From Cucumis sativus (lineage: Eukaryota > Streptophyta > Magnoliopsida > Cucurbitales > Cucurbitaceae): a stretch of 64,000 nucleotides of DNA. Position numbers and translations under genes: made by a program. Of the stretch, positions 36,495 to 48,499 are shown piece after piece. The DNA lies in contig NC_026659.2 in assembly GCF_000004075.3 (NCBI RefSeq), positions 21,656,272 through 21,720,271 on the forward strand, read 5' to 3'. The notes beneath the pieces were generated by a model. It saw nothing but the letters and a program-made list of their open reading frames with translations, searched no databases and was not told where the DNA came from. Positions within the stretch are counted from its first letter, which is position 1. Every line of letters begins with the position of its first letter.

Positions 36495-36640
36495 CGTTAT
36501 TTAAAACATTTCAACAATTCGTAATTAGTCATTCGAAACGTCAGATAACAGATTAAAAAAACTCAAACAATAATTTATAGTTAGTTGTTCGAAGCACCAG
36601 GTCACAAATTCAAAGGCAGTTCAACAATTAGTTTCGAGTG
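36495..36640. repeat. Three diverged tandem copies of a ~60-65 bp unit
   Basis: Blocks of the form CAACAATTCGTAATTAGTC..TTCGAAACGTCAG recur as CAAACAATAATTTATAGTT..TTCGAAGCACCAG and TCAACAATTAGTTTCGAGTG. The copies are strongly diverged and non-coding. Confidence 0.45.
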
Positions 36641-39600
36641 CATATCAATCTTTTTATGTTTTGAACCTGGGATTGTATTATGTTATATATGTAACATAAG
36701 TAAAAATTAGAAATAGAAGGGAAGAAGAAAAAGAGAGAGGAGAAAAAAGAAAGAGGGAAGAGCTCGGAATTCCAAGCTATGTTAGGAAGGGTCTTTTAAG
36801 TTAATGTTGTTAGTGTGGTTGATGGGCACATGCATAGGCGTGAAGATGTTCTCTCTGTTTCTATGGCAGCTTTATCTTTATTATGTCCTTTGGTTTCTTT
36901 TTACCTTTATCTCTCATCTACATATAATATCATCTATGTCACAATAATAATAATAATAATATGTATGTATATATTTTGAAAGAGAGATTCCAATATAATG
37001 TGTGAGTGTTTTGTTCTAGGTTATATAAGCCCTCACGTTCTTCCATATGTGCTCAATCATATGTAACTTAGATTCTTGCCCATTTTTAGAAGTATCTCTC
37101 TTTTTTATATATTAATTAATCTTTAGTATGTATAAATAGTGAATATATGGGAATTCTTCTTTTTCAACAGTGAGATGCTATTATCAATTACTTGTGAATA
37201 GTGTGCATTAATTTTGTTCAACTTTTGGTTGAAAGTATGTGATAATTTCAATTTGATATATTCATGTATTTTGAATTTTTGACAAATGGTTAAGTTCTTT
37301 CTTGTAATTATTTATAATTATAGAGCCAACAAGTGCACCTTACTATTTTAGTTAGGTTAGAGAAACTTGCACTATTGTCTTGTTTCAAACTTATGCATTA
37401 TCAAGTTTTTTTTTCTTTAATTTTTGAATCTTATCTAAAGAGCAAGTTATAAAGACAAGTTGTCTTTAGTATTATATTTCATAATTAGATGAATTGTATC
37501 GGTTTAAAACTTCCTACTTTCTTTTGGCTACAACTTTAGTTTAATGAGACTTAAAAAAGAGAGAAGGAAGAGTACCAACTTTACTAAATTTTGAGAGAGA
37601 GAGGTCCTAAATCAAAGGAAGAGATAAGAGAATGGGAGGGAATGAGTATAAATTGACATGTGGGTTTGAAGGGTTCCTTTTAGAGGCAAAGGGAGACAAA
37701 CAATCTTTGACTAAGAAATTATGTCTTAATCATTTCTACTAAATTAACTTCCATACCTACAACATCATCATTATGCTTATTTACCCTAACACTCTAAATT
37801 TTCCTCCCTAATTCATATCTATGTATACTCTCCTATGAAACCCTACAATTATTAATTACTTTTTGGCTCAAAATTATCAACCATATTATTATTTCATTTT
37901 CTTTGTATGAATTTCAGTAATGTAATAATAACTTCCAATTTGTATTTGGTTCTTTATTAAATAGATTTTCAAATATTACATTTTATTTTTATCTCTGAGA
38001 GTTAAAAATGTTGAATTTTGAATTATAATATAATACTAAACTCAAATTTTCAGTAATAAAAAAATGCAACATTTTACAACTTAAACACCCGATAGAAATT
38101 AAAGTAAAATATAATCTATAATTTTAAATTTTAATTAGGATCAAATAGAACTTATACTAAAAAAAAAATTAAGAAGATTTATGTGTTCTTAAATTTTTGT
38201 ATATGTGGTTGTTTTTTATCTAATGTATTTGCATGGGCTTATGTGCCGGCTTTTTCTTTAGCCATTAATTTTCATCTCAAGGTATTATATATTTTCCAAT
38301 TGGTTCTTTAACCACTAATCAAAATCTTTATATATATATATAATTCTATTGATTTGGTTTTTATGAATTCGAGGCATAATCAATTTCGATATATGAAATA
38401 ATAATAATTAAATATAAAAGACATATGAAAATAAAATATAGTGCAAATCAAGGAAAAGAATTTCAAGAAACAAATATAATCTTAAATTCTTTGATGATTA
38501 TTTAAGAAACTTTTTAATTTAACTGATAATCCAAATATCATAATATCCTATTTCTGATAATTTATATCTAATTTTCCCAGATGAGTTGTGACAATTTTGT
38601 TTTTATTCAAATCTTTTTTATTTTATTTTATGAATTACCTAAAATGTTCCATAGTAGTCCAAAAAAGTATTCAATTTAAAAATAAACTACAATTATAAAG
38701 AGCTCAATTGATAGTATTAAGACATTTTTATTTTAAAAATAAAATATTCGAATTTGGGACACTTGAGCACACATGAAAAATTTTAGAAAACTTATAGCTT
38801 TAAAAAATAAACTAAAAATATAGCATGAAGAGAAAATATTGAAAAAATAATAATAAATATTCACCGGTCAACTGATATAAGTATTTAAAATGTCTAGTTT
38901 ATCCTTTAATAACTATCATTGATAGTTGATATCAAAGATAACAACTAATAACATAGTTCTTAAATTGAATGATAGTATCTATTAATGATTAATTTATAAC
39001 TATTATTCAATGATAACTATGGTCGATGGTAGTTATTAATTTGACAAAATTAGAAAAAAACACACTTAATTGTGACAAAACAGAGAGTTATTATTAATAG
39101 CAACTATTTGTGATAACAACCTATATCAACTAATCATAATAATAATTTTTTATTACCGATTATAGTTTTTAAATTAAGAAATTCATACATAACAAAAATG
39201 ATTGTTGCACTTCATTTTATCTTTTACTAATTTCTATGCTACAATGTATACAATTATTTTTTCTTTGTACTACATGTAGTATTGTTTTTTTTCCCCTCAA
39301 ATATCATTTATACAATTATACCGGTAATCCAAAATTGAATAATATTTTATGAATAGTTCAATAAAAATTATGAAAATTGCAAATAAATAATAAGTTCAAG
39401 AGGACAAAAATAGGAGGAAGACCATGAAAGGTTATTGAGACTTTCCCTTTTGTAATATGAAAACAATATTTTAAGTCTAAATAATTTGAATAATTCACAA
39501 AAACGCGTTCTATCACTCTAATATGATTGATTTTTTTTTTTTTTTGAAAGGAGAGTGATGTGACGTAGATTTAGAGTGATCTAATATCAATAATCAAGAC

Positions 39601-40477
39601 TTAAGACGATCTAATATCAATAGTTGATTGAAAAACGAAAAAAAGATGAAAGAGATTATTATTTTCTATAACGAAACTAAACCTCAAATCCAATAAAATA
39701 ACAATTATGATTAGTACAAAATTCACAATAGTATATATAGTTGTTACATTTATTCCTTAAAAAAAAAAACTCATTGAGTGATTTAAATTTCTCCATCTTC
39801 GTTGTTTCAAATGAAGAAAAAAAGTACATGATATTGATATAACATATGATTATTAATTAGTATTCAAACATGGATATGAGACAAATATGGGAAGAAGTTA
39901 AAATGTAAAAGAAAAACATATGAAAATAAAATATAGTGCAAATCAAGTTGATGGGTTAGTGTGACATGTTTGAATTGATTTTATATATTAATTATTGTTG
40001 TGTTGTATAATAAGAGAGAGCTTAGCTTTTGACTGAATTTTGAAAATGAAAATTTGTCCACAAAATTAAAATGTGGGGTTTTCTTCTTTGTCACATCCCA
40101 CCTCACTTAGTGGAGTCTTATTAATTAAAGTGAGGTCCTCCCAACTTTATATTTATTTAACTACCAACCCCTCCTCAAATTATAACCCTTTTTTCTTTAC
40201 ATTTAAAATAAAATGGTTAATTTTATTTCATATTATCATTATTTTACTGACAATTTGTTCTTCTCTTAAATCTATTCCATCTTTTCATATAATCAATGTG
40301 GCTGTAGCTATCAATTGTATAATTAAATTTTAATCAGTTAAATACTTTTGTGGAAATTCAACTTGATGGGGGCCTAGAAGGATTGGGCCGGTAGAAATTT
40401 TGGAGAGCAAGCCCAATACAATGGGCTGATATTATGCGCCTCCAAAATCCACCACTTGAGAGAGTGGGCTTCGCATA

Positions 40478-40512
40478 AGCTATGACATAAGCTATGACAT
40501 AAGCTATGAAAG
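40478..40512 (+). repeat. Short triplication of CATAAGCTATGA
   Basis: The 12-base unit CATAAGCTATGA occurs three times head to tail. Confidence 0.85.
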
Positions 40513-43154
40513 TTGGTCATTTATACCAGAACCTCGAATTTTCTTTTCTAATTTCTAAATTATAACAATTATTTTACAGATAAGTGCATGGAGGTGTATT
40601 TTTATGGTTAATAATTAAGTAATATTACAAACTTATCAAAGTTCACGAGTGGTAAATTCTATCACTTATATACTTTTATTTAAGTATTTAACAAAGAATG
40701 GTCAAAACAAACGAAAATTAGAAAGAACGACTTACCAATTTTGTAGAGCTATGATATCTTATTAATTTTTGGAGAGGTGAACCTCAAAGGTTTCTAATCT
40801 GAAAAGGAGTTGGAGATGACATTTTGGACCTAATGGGGGTTTAAGAATGTAGGCTACGAGAAGTCATAGCTTGTGAAGAGAAGAGATCATAGTGGCTTTG
40901 GCCTTGGCCTCTAAAGTTTGATGACTCTCGGTTTGAAATGACCTCATAGTAGTTATATTATTATTATTATGAAATGCAATGCAATGGGAAAAAATTATAA
41001 TACGAAATTGTCCCTAATTATTGAAACAAATAAAAATTCTCATCATGGGGATACTCAATTATTCATATAGTTCAATCCTACGTCACCTCTCCAGAACAAT
41101 AATACGTCATTTTTGTTGTTAGTTTCATAGTTTCATAGTTTCATTATTTGGTTATAGTGAGAAAAAATTATATATATGTTATTTATATTTTTATTTTGTT
41201 TAAAAAGCTGACTTCAAATGAATTACTAATTATTTTAAGTCCAGCTTTAATGAGATGGCTTCATCCATAATTATTCATAATATAATGCCAATTCATTTCT
41301 ACTTATCCACGTTGAATTATATTATCAAGATTAGAGAATGAATTAATCTATCATATGACGTTGAAACATATAAGAGTTATTAGACAAAATCATAAAATTG
41401 TATAAATAGATTGAACTGTGGAGAGTTTGCTAACTGAATATTAAAAAACAATATAGAGTTTTATTCTTTTTTCAATGAAATTTTAACATAAATACGATAA
41501 GTTATAATCCTTGAAGCAAAATTCAAATTAAAGACACTTTCAAAATATCACACGACTCCTTTAATTATGTCGACCTAATTCAAGTGAAAAGATATAACTT
41601 TGAAATACATTAAATTTCCAAACATAAACCCATCATTTTATTATAATAAAAAAGAAAGAAAAAGAAATTAAAATTAGTTTAATATATGGACAAATTTGAA
41701 AGCAAAATGTGTTGGGATGTGAAGTGCATGCAAATGTGAAAAGAGATTAAAGGAAACAAATCCGCGTTAAGGAAAAATAAAATAAAAGGAATTGAAATAT
41801 TCTATTCCAAAAAATTTGATTATCATGGATTGATTTAACTATTTATTTCGTTTATTTTTTTGGAAAACCAATGGGAATAGAGAATTGGTAGCCCACTACT
41901 TGTTTCCTCAATTTGCTTGGACACAATTGATGTCAACCAATTTAGGTCAAAACTTGACCAAGCATAAATAAAATTAAATATTTAATTAATTTTGTTACCC
42001 AACTTGGATGTTTACTTTAATATTATCTTCACAAGCTTCTCTGTCATTTTTTTGGTCAAACATATCGAAACAAGACTGGGGAAAAACCATTCTTCTGACT
42101 TTTATGTTTAAATTAGAAATGGAATGATTTTGTCATCCTTCATAACCTTGGAAAAAAAGAATAATAAAATGTTTGGAAGAGAAGAATTGCTTTGAGAGAG
42201 TGGAAGAAGAGTACTTCTATGTAACAAATGGTATGTTATGTTAAACAGAATGTTTATTGCTAATCAACAACTCATTGTATATATTTTAATTAATATAATC
42301 ATAATTCAATTTGTTATATATTACGACATTACAAATATCTCTTATATACGCTTAAATCCTTATTCCTACCATTCTTTTAAAAAATATAACCAAAATTTAC
42401 AATTTTTTTCCTTAAAAAAAGAGAGAATAATTAAATTGAGAAATATCAAACGCAATCCGAATAAAAATTTTCTTTCAAATTGCTCACGTATGACATTGTA
42501 ATAGAGGACAAGAGGAAGAAATTTACCCCCAAAACAAAAACTCTTTAACTCTTCTATAGAAGAGAGAGAAATAAGAGTTAGAACATGTCCATTTATAATA
42601 GTTAAATGTAAATGAGCAATATTAAGTATGGTAAGGTGTTAAGAAAGTGTCAATCAATTGGATGAACTTATTTAATCTCAACTAAAATGCATTCATATAT
42701 TTATTCTACTCACACATAAAACAAGAAGAATTTGAAACATGACAAACCAAAACTTAGAAAATTAGGCAAGATACATATAGATGAATGCACAAAATCAAGT
42801 ACCTTAAATATTTTTCAAAATATATATAATATACCCTATAAAATGCACCATTTCATTTCAAGAAATAAACAATAATGGTTAATATATTACTAAATGATGA
42901 TGGAGAAATAAGAAAACATAAAAGTCAACCATTTACACATTTCAATGATGCTACCGTACCATTTCTAAACTCTTATTTCATAATAAATTTCCAAGAAAAA
43001 CTGTAGGATTTATGACTTAGAAGTAAACTCTTACCTCATATATGCTTTGATGGGGTTTTATTATAAAAGCCTCTTTCCATGCTAAAATTTAAGATATTTT
43101 AGAGCTTTTGGGTTTTTTGTTTTTTTTTTGAAGGAATTAAAAGATCGAGAAAAT

Positions 43155-43811
43155 ATGGAAAATTCAAGTGGTTCAAGGATAACTTCTCTTATATTGAGAA
43201 TACTAACATTTGTTTTTCTTTTCATCTCCTTCTTCATTCTTATCACCACTTCTCAAACTGTTCGACCATATAAGCTTCATTTCAATGATTATCATGGTTT
43301 TAGGTATGTCTCTTACCTCTCATTGATTGAGAATATACATGTTAAACAGATGAGTTATATAATTAGAGTTGACATTTTTCTACAGGTATATGCTTGCTAC
43401 GATCATCATTGGACTTGTATTTAACCTTCTGCAAATCGCATTCTCCCTCTTTAACATAGTTAAGAATGGAGACGGTACTATATTATTCGATTTCTTTGGC
43501 GACAAGGTACGTACGTACGTTTGGTAATTTCGATTTGCTGTCTTGTAATAGTTAGAAGAATGGTAGAAAAGTAAATTGACGAAAAAGATAATATTGGGGT
43601 TTCTTTGGTGCAGTTTTTGTCATACCTTCTAGCAACAGGAGCAGCAGCTGGATTTGGAGTTGGAGTTGATTTGAAAAAAGTAGATCCAGATGATTTGTTC
43701 AGAATATTCTTTGATAAGGCCTATGCAGCTTCAACTCTTCTTTTGTTTGCTTTCTTTTGCTCTGCAGCTGTCTCCATTCTCTCTTCATTTGCACTTTCCA
43801 AGAGATCTTAA
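43155..43811 (+). CDS. CASP-like membrane protein, CASPL4D type (copy 1)
   Basis: Exons 43155-43303, 43386-43506 and 43614-43811; phases 2 and 0; 155 residues. Four hydrophobic helices are visible: about 12-33 (LILRILTFVFLFISFFILI), 51-75 (MLATIIIGLVFNLLQIAFSL), 91-112 (FLSYLLATGAAAGFGVGVDL) and 128-151. An Arg lies at the start of helix 1, and FDFFGDK ends exon 2. This is the Casparian-strip membrane-domain-like fold (DUF588/MARVEL-related), found in plasma membrane and thought to form scaffolds. The ATG at 43155 was chosen because no ATG precedes it in the same frame. Relative to copies 2 and 3 the first loop is short. It stands 7.4 kb before the other three genes. Confidence 0.88.
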
Positions 43812-45229
43812 TATTAAGTTAATTGTTACTCTTTGGGTTTTTTTTTCATAGTTTAGTTTGTATGTGTGTATTCTGAAGATTCTTTTTCCATTTTTTGTTA
43901 CTTCTTCTCTTAGGTTCTACCGATTGAAAATGTTGAGATTTTCTTTTTCTTATTGAGGGTTTGTGTATTGTTTAATAAGAATTCGTTTACTATTCTTTTT
44001 GTTTGATATATCTTATTGTGTTGTTTTTGATATGATCCTTAACGACGGATAAAGAGTCAGTTTTAGTACTTAATAGAAGAATAGAAGGGGAAGAATTGAA
44101 TCACCAACTTTAAGCAAAAGAACAGTTATAAATGTACTGAGGATTAACAAAATTTTAGCAAAATGTAGCATAATTTAAAAGATAACAAAATTTAAATCAA
44201 ACTATATTTAAAATCTATTCATGATAAATTTTACTATATAGATAACTTTTCTTTTTGAAGATGTTGTTATAACAATGAATATAATAAAATGATAAATTAA
44301 TAAATTCTAGAGAATCACTAGATTGATTGATGATGAAAAAAGGTTCACAATCTTACTTTGTATTTTTAGCATCAACATATGACAACGACTCAAATATTCT
44401 TTAAAACGGTCAATTTTTAAAAAAAGGATAATGTAAAATAGAAAGACAAACGTTGTTCAAGATATATAGAGATGTTAAACCATAAAAGAATCTAAAAAAA
44501 TAACTCATATGCATAATTTTTTAGATAAGGAAAAAAAATTATTATTTGAAACATGTAAGATATTGTATATCATCTGAAAAGATAATATTCTTTGAGATAA
44601 CTTATGAGACATCATCCAAATAATTCAAGAAAAGAAACAAACTGAAAAGCACCCTTAAACAAATGTATGGCCGAATTATATATAAATTTTAAATTTTGTA
44701 TATAAGCTATTTACTCTAGTCGAGACAATGTCTAAATTTTAGAAAAATTTATAAAAATGACAAAATTATTTATGATAATAGAATTCATGTCATCTACATT
44801 TATTAAATTGCAAAATTGACAAATTTAAAAGTGAATTATTGTCTAGTTAGTATTAATTATCAATTATATTTGCCAAATTTGCAATATGAAAAAAAAAAGT
44901 GTATGAACTGTTTTTTCTAAAAAAATTTTATTACCTAATGCAATTTTTCTAAATTTTAATCCTCATAATTATGATTTAGCCTATTTGAATTACAATCCGT
45001 TCATATACATGTGTTTGAATTTATATATGAATTTGTATAGGGTTGATGATTTTGTATGAGATCGTTTTTTGTTTTTTTGTTATTATTTTTTTAAAATTTA
45101 GAGATTTATTTAATTTTTATTTTCAATGATTAGTTGCTTTTTTTTTTAAGAGAGTTAAGTGGTTAGACAATTAGGACATAATTGGCAGAGAGTTTGAAAA
45201 CAAAAATTTGAAGAGAAATTTGAATGAAA
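43812..45229. other. Intergenic AT-rich DNA
   Basis: The first 200 bp will be the 3' end of the preceding gene. The rest has no coding signal. The part next to 45230 may belong to the LTR that follows. Confidence 0.5.
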
Positions 45230-45522
45230 ACAAAGTTGTATGTTATGCTTTTAGATTGGTGGCTATTCAATTTCCGGCGGCAGTGATATAGGAACAACTG
45301 GAAATCATTTAATATTCTATATAGACCTTCTCAACTACCAAACACAAATACACTAACTTGCTTCATTGAATACAAGCTGATATATTCTTCTCCCTACTTC
45401 TAGAAAAAAGATACCCCGAGTACTTTATGTGGATCCAAAAAACCTACAACAAAAAAGGTTATATTGCAGAGATTTTTCAAGTTAATAACAGATGCAGAAG
45501 ATGTTGCATATTGGTATCAGAG
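45230..45522 (+). mobile_element. 5' LTR end and primer-binding site of a second copia remnant
   Basis: TGGTATCAGAG at 45512-45522 is the initiator-Met tRNA primer site of plant copia elements. The sequence in front of it (TTCTTCTCCCTACTTCTAG, ending GATGTTGCATA) occupies the LTR position. The LTR start is not resolved. No gag frame follows. A CACTA-like segment and then pol remnants do. Confidence 0.55.
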
Positions 45523-45710
45523 GGCACAGATAGAGGGGGGTGGGCTGCTTTTCAGAATATGTTAAACATCATAGGTGAAACAAAACCAAAGAAACCAACA
45601 AAATCACGTATTACTCACCATCAAAGTCTTCATTAGATTTTGAAAGTCGTAGAACATATGCTGAAGTGTTATCGTAGAGAAACCACTCTAATTCCGACTC
45701 TTCTCTTTTC

Positions 45711-46015
45711 ACTACTATAAATTTGGTCTTTCTTAACGCACACAAATTTTGATTTCTTGATGGTCATGACAAAGGACTATCAAGAAAAATATTTTTCTTG
45801 ATAAAAATATTTTTCTTCATACAAGGGACTATCAAGAAAAATATTTTTCTTCATACAATGTTTATCTTGACGGTCATGTACGTCAAGAAAAGTGTCCTTA
45901 TTTTGTTGAAGAAATACGAAAAAACGTATAAACATGTAGATTCTTGTTTTTCTCGATAGACAAAGTTCAATTAGTTTTGTTAATAATCACAAACGTCAAG
46001 AAAACTATTTCTTCG
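45711..46015 (+). mobile_element. CACTA-like terminus with subterminal repeats, copy 2
   Basis: Starts CACTACTATAAATTTGGTC and carries ATCAAGAAAAATATTTTTCTT three times plus CTTGACGG, CGTCAAGAAAA and CTCGATAG variants. It matches copy 1 at 3873-4300 block by block, with an extra local duplication of about 45 bp. It lies between the primer site and the pol remnant of the copia element and seems to have replaced the gag region. Confidence 0.6.
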
Positions 46016-47190
46016 ACTTAGAATGCAACTCTGTTTGCCACTCCTGACACAGTTATTGATCCCAATTGGTACTTAGACAATGGAGCCACTAACCATGTTA
46101 CTAGAGATTGCTCAAATCTGATTAGCCCAATTGAATATTCAGGTGTTGAAAAAGTTAATGTAGGGAATTAAAATCATTTACATATTTCTTATGTTGGTAA
46201 TACATGTTTGACTAATGGTGACAAGAGTTTGATTCTTGAAAATATATTATGCGCTCCTGAAACTTGCACAAGACAATCAAATTTATCTTGAGTTCTATGC
46301 TCATTGTTGTTTTATTAAGGACAAAGCTATAGGGGAAACACAGTTGAGAGGAACACTTAGAGATGGACTTTACCAACTTGAAAGGGTTATAATGAAGATA
46401 GGAGCAGAAATGGATAGTGAGCAGCAACTTGTGCACAAAAATAAGGGTATATCAACTTTTGTACTGTCTGGAGGAAGAAATCTTGCCAATACTAATTTTG
46501 CTATATCTAAAGCTGTATGACGTATGAGATTAGGACATCCCTCTTCTAAAATTTTGAATTAAGTACTCATGAGTTGTAATCTGATAATTTTTTAGAATAG
46601 TGAAATAAAATTTTGTGATTCTTGTAAATTGGGAAAAGCCTATAATCTTCTATTTACTAAATCTTGGTCTCGTGCTGCTGAATCCTTTGATATTGTGCAT
46701 TCTAACTTGTGGGGTCCTGCACCTGTATGTTCGTCTAGTGGCTTTAGGTACTACATACTTTTCATGGAGGACTATAGTAAATATATCTGGATATATCCTC
46801 TATAACAAAAAAGTGCAGCTGTTGATGCCTTCAAGCACTTTATTACGTATGTCAAAAATCAGTTCAATAAAACAGTTAAAGTTTTTCAATCTGACGATGA
46901 GGAGAGTATAAGAAAATACAACAATTGTGTTTAACCATGGGAATCAGTTGTCGTTTCTCTTGTTCATATACGTCGGCGCAGAATGGTAGGGTTGAAAGGA
47001 AACATAGACATGTTGTAGAAACTGGACTTACTCAAATTTGAGCATTATTTAGATACGTGTGTATTGCTTGGCTCAAGTCCAGTCCATAAAGGGTTCAAGT
47101 GTTCGTAAAAAACGGACAGAATTTTTATTTCAAGACATGTGAGATTTAAAATTTTTATTCTTCTAGTTAACCCTTTTCCAATTTATTTTC
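46016..47190 (+). pseudogene. Degenerate Ty1/copia pol (protease, pre-integrase, integrase)
   Basis: Readable in several frames. The protease active-site region is WYLDNGATNHVTRDCSNL (46060-46115), where the usual DSGA/DTGA reads DNGA. The pre-integrase part has KDKAIGETQLRGTLRDGLYQL (46318-46380), and RMRLGHPSSKILN near 46525-46560. The integrase core has FDIVHSNLWGPAPVC (46690) and FKHFITYVKNQFNKTVKVFQSDD (46830-46895), then RMVGLKGNIDML-type out-of-frame residues near the expected NGRVERKHRH (46980). A jump leads to SPVHKGFKC and ISRHVRF (47070-47150). The reverse transcriptase and 3' LTR are missing. Confidence 0.8.
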
Positions 47191-47429
47191 ACCTGATTCC
47201 ACACCTCAATCAGCCCCGTCCACATCCACATCCACATTGGGTCCCTCTCTTTTTATTCATTCTTACATTAAAGAGATAACTGTCAGAATGCCAAAAAATT
47301 GGATAACAAACTGAAAAATAGCAAATTTAAAAATATTAAGATTTATAACAAAACTGGAGTTGTAGACTTCTTTTTTATTAATTTTTTTTAATTGATTATA
47401 CCTCTTTGTATACGAAAAATATTTTTCGT

Positions 47430-47690
47430 CAAAAACAGTATATTTGTATAGGTAAAAATGATACATGATATTACAGATTTATAGATATAGTGTATTTTAA
47501 AAAACCATCAATTTTGGAAAATATTAAATAATTTTTTATTTTCGGACTATATAAGATTACACCAACATCCCCTAATTTATGCTTGCAATTTATACAAAAT
47601 TTTCGGATTTTTAGATTTCAAGTCAATTAATTAACGATTTATTTCTATAATTCATAATATATATAGTAATGACTATTTGAATTCAAATTT
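47430..47690. repeat. Direct repeat of ~250 bp, copy 1
   Basis: Contains TATTTGTATAGGTAAAAATGATA, TTATAGATATAGTGTATTTT, TTATGCTTGCAATTTATAC and TTAACGATTTATT in the same order and orientation as 48235-48470. Non-coding. Confidence 0.6.
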
Positions 47691-48234
47691 TTTTTTCACC
47701 CCTAAAATAATAGTTAATATAATTTCATCAATCTCAGTTTCATAAAGTTCCTTTTAATATTTATTAATATTTTATTATATAATATATAATACATATTTTT
47801 CATATTTATAATAACAATTTGAAGTTAGATTTTATAACATCCAATAAAATCATCAATTAAAATAATAACAAACATAAATAAATTCAATAATTTTAATTAT
47901 TTATATTTCAAAAAAATTTTAATTTTTTTTTGAATTTAAATACTTTCAAAATACACATGCTTAATAACAATTTGAATTAAAAATTTTATCATTTCTTAAA
48001 ATCCTCCCGCTAATTATGATTATTCACTTACTTTAATCAAATTCACTCTGAAAGTCATGCTATTTAGTTTAGTTTATATCTCTGAAATAATGACAAATAT
48101 AAATTTAATATCTTTGGATTATTTATATTCTAAAATATTTATAAAAATTTGAAGTTAAACACCTCAAAAATACAAGAATTTCACTATTTTATATTTTCAG
48201 CTGATTTTACATGTACAAGGAAAATTCTTATCTG

Positions 48235-48470
48235 ATAGGTATGGTGTATTTGTATAGATTAAAAATGATGGAATATAACCGAGAATCATAGATATAGTGT
48301 ATTTGCAAATTATTTAGTTGTGTAAAAATATTAAATAAATATTTATTTTTTGGATGGATCTGATTGAATCAACATCCGTAGATTTATGCCTACAATTTAT
48401 ACTATATTTTCGTGTTTGTAGGTTCAAATCAAATAATTAACAATTTATTTAGTTGTGGCAATTAAAATTA
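48235..48470. repeat. Direct repeat of ~250 bp, copy 2
   Basis: Contains TATTTGTATAGATTAAAAATGATG, CATAGATATAGTGTATTTG, TTATGCCTACAATTTATAC and TTAACAATTTATT. It starts about 800 bp after copy 1, so either a diverged ~800-bp tandem duplication or the ends of a lost element. Confidence 0.6.
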
Positions 48471-48499
48471 AAATTGTATCTTACCACTATAATTATGAT

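Larger units (their letters stand above)
34571..43100. other. Gene-poor AT-rich stretch
   Basis: About 8.5 kb with no gene I can support. Open frames here are short and AT-driven. Contents noticed: weak 60-70 bp repeats at 36495-36640, a region at 38870-39190 with many GATAGT/ACTATC/GATAAC motifs in both orientations resembling the small palindromic elements elsewhere in the window, a 12-bp triplication at 40478-40512, and a purine-rich stretch at 36715-36765. Confidence 0.45.

Noticed and set aside
40073-40333. 86-codon frame with hydrophobic stretches
   Set aside because: AT-driven Ile/Leu/Phe/Ser composition, no promoter or splice features, and no resemblance to a known protein.
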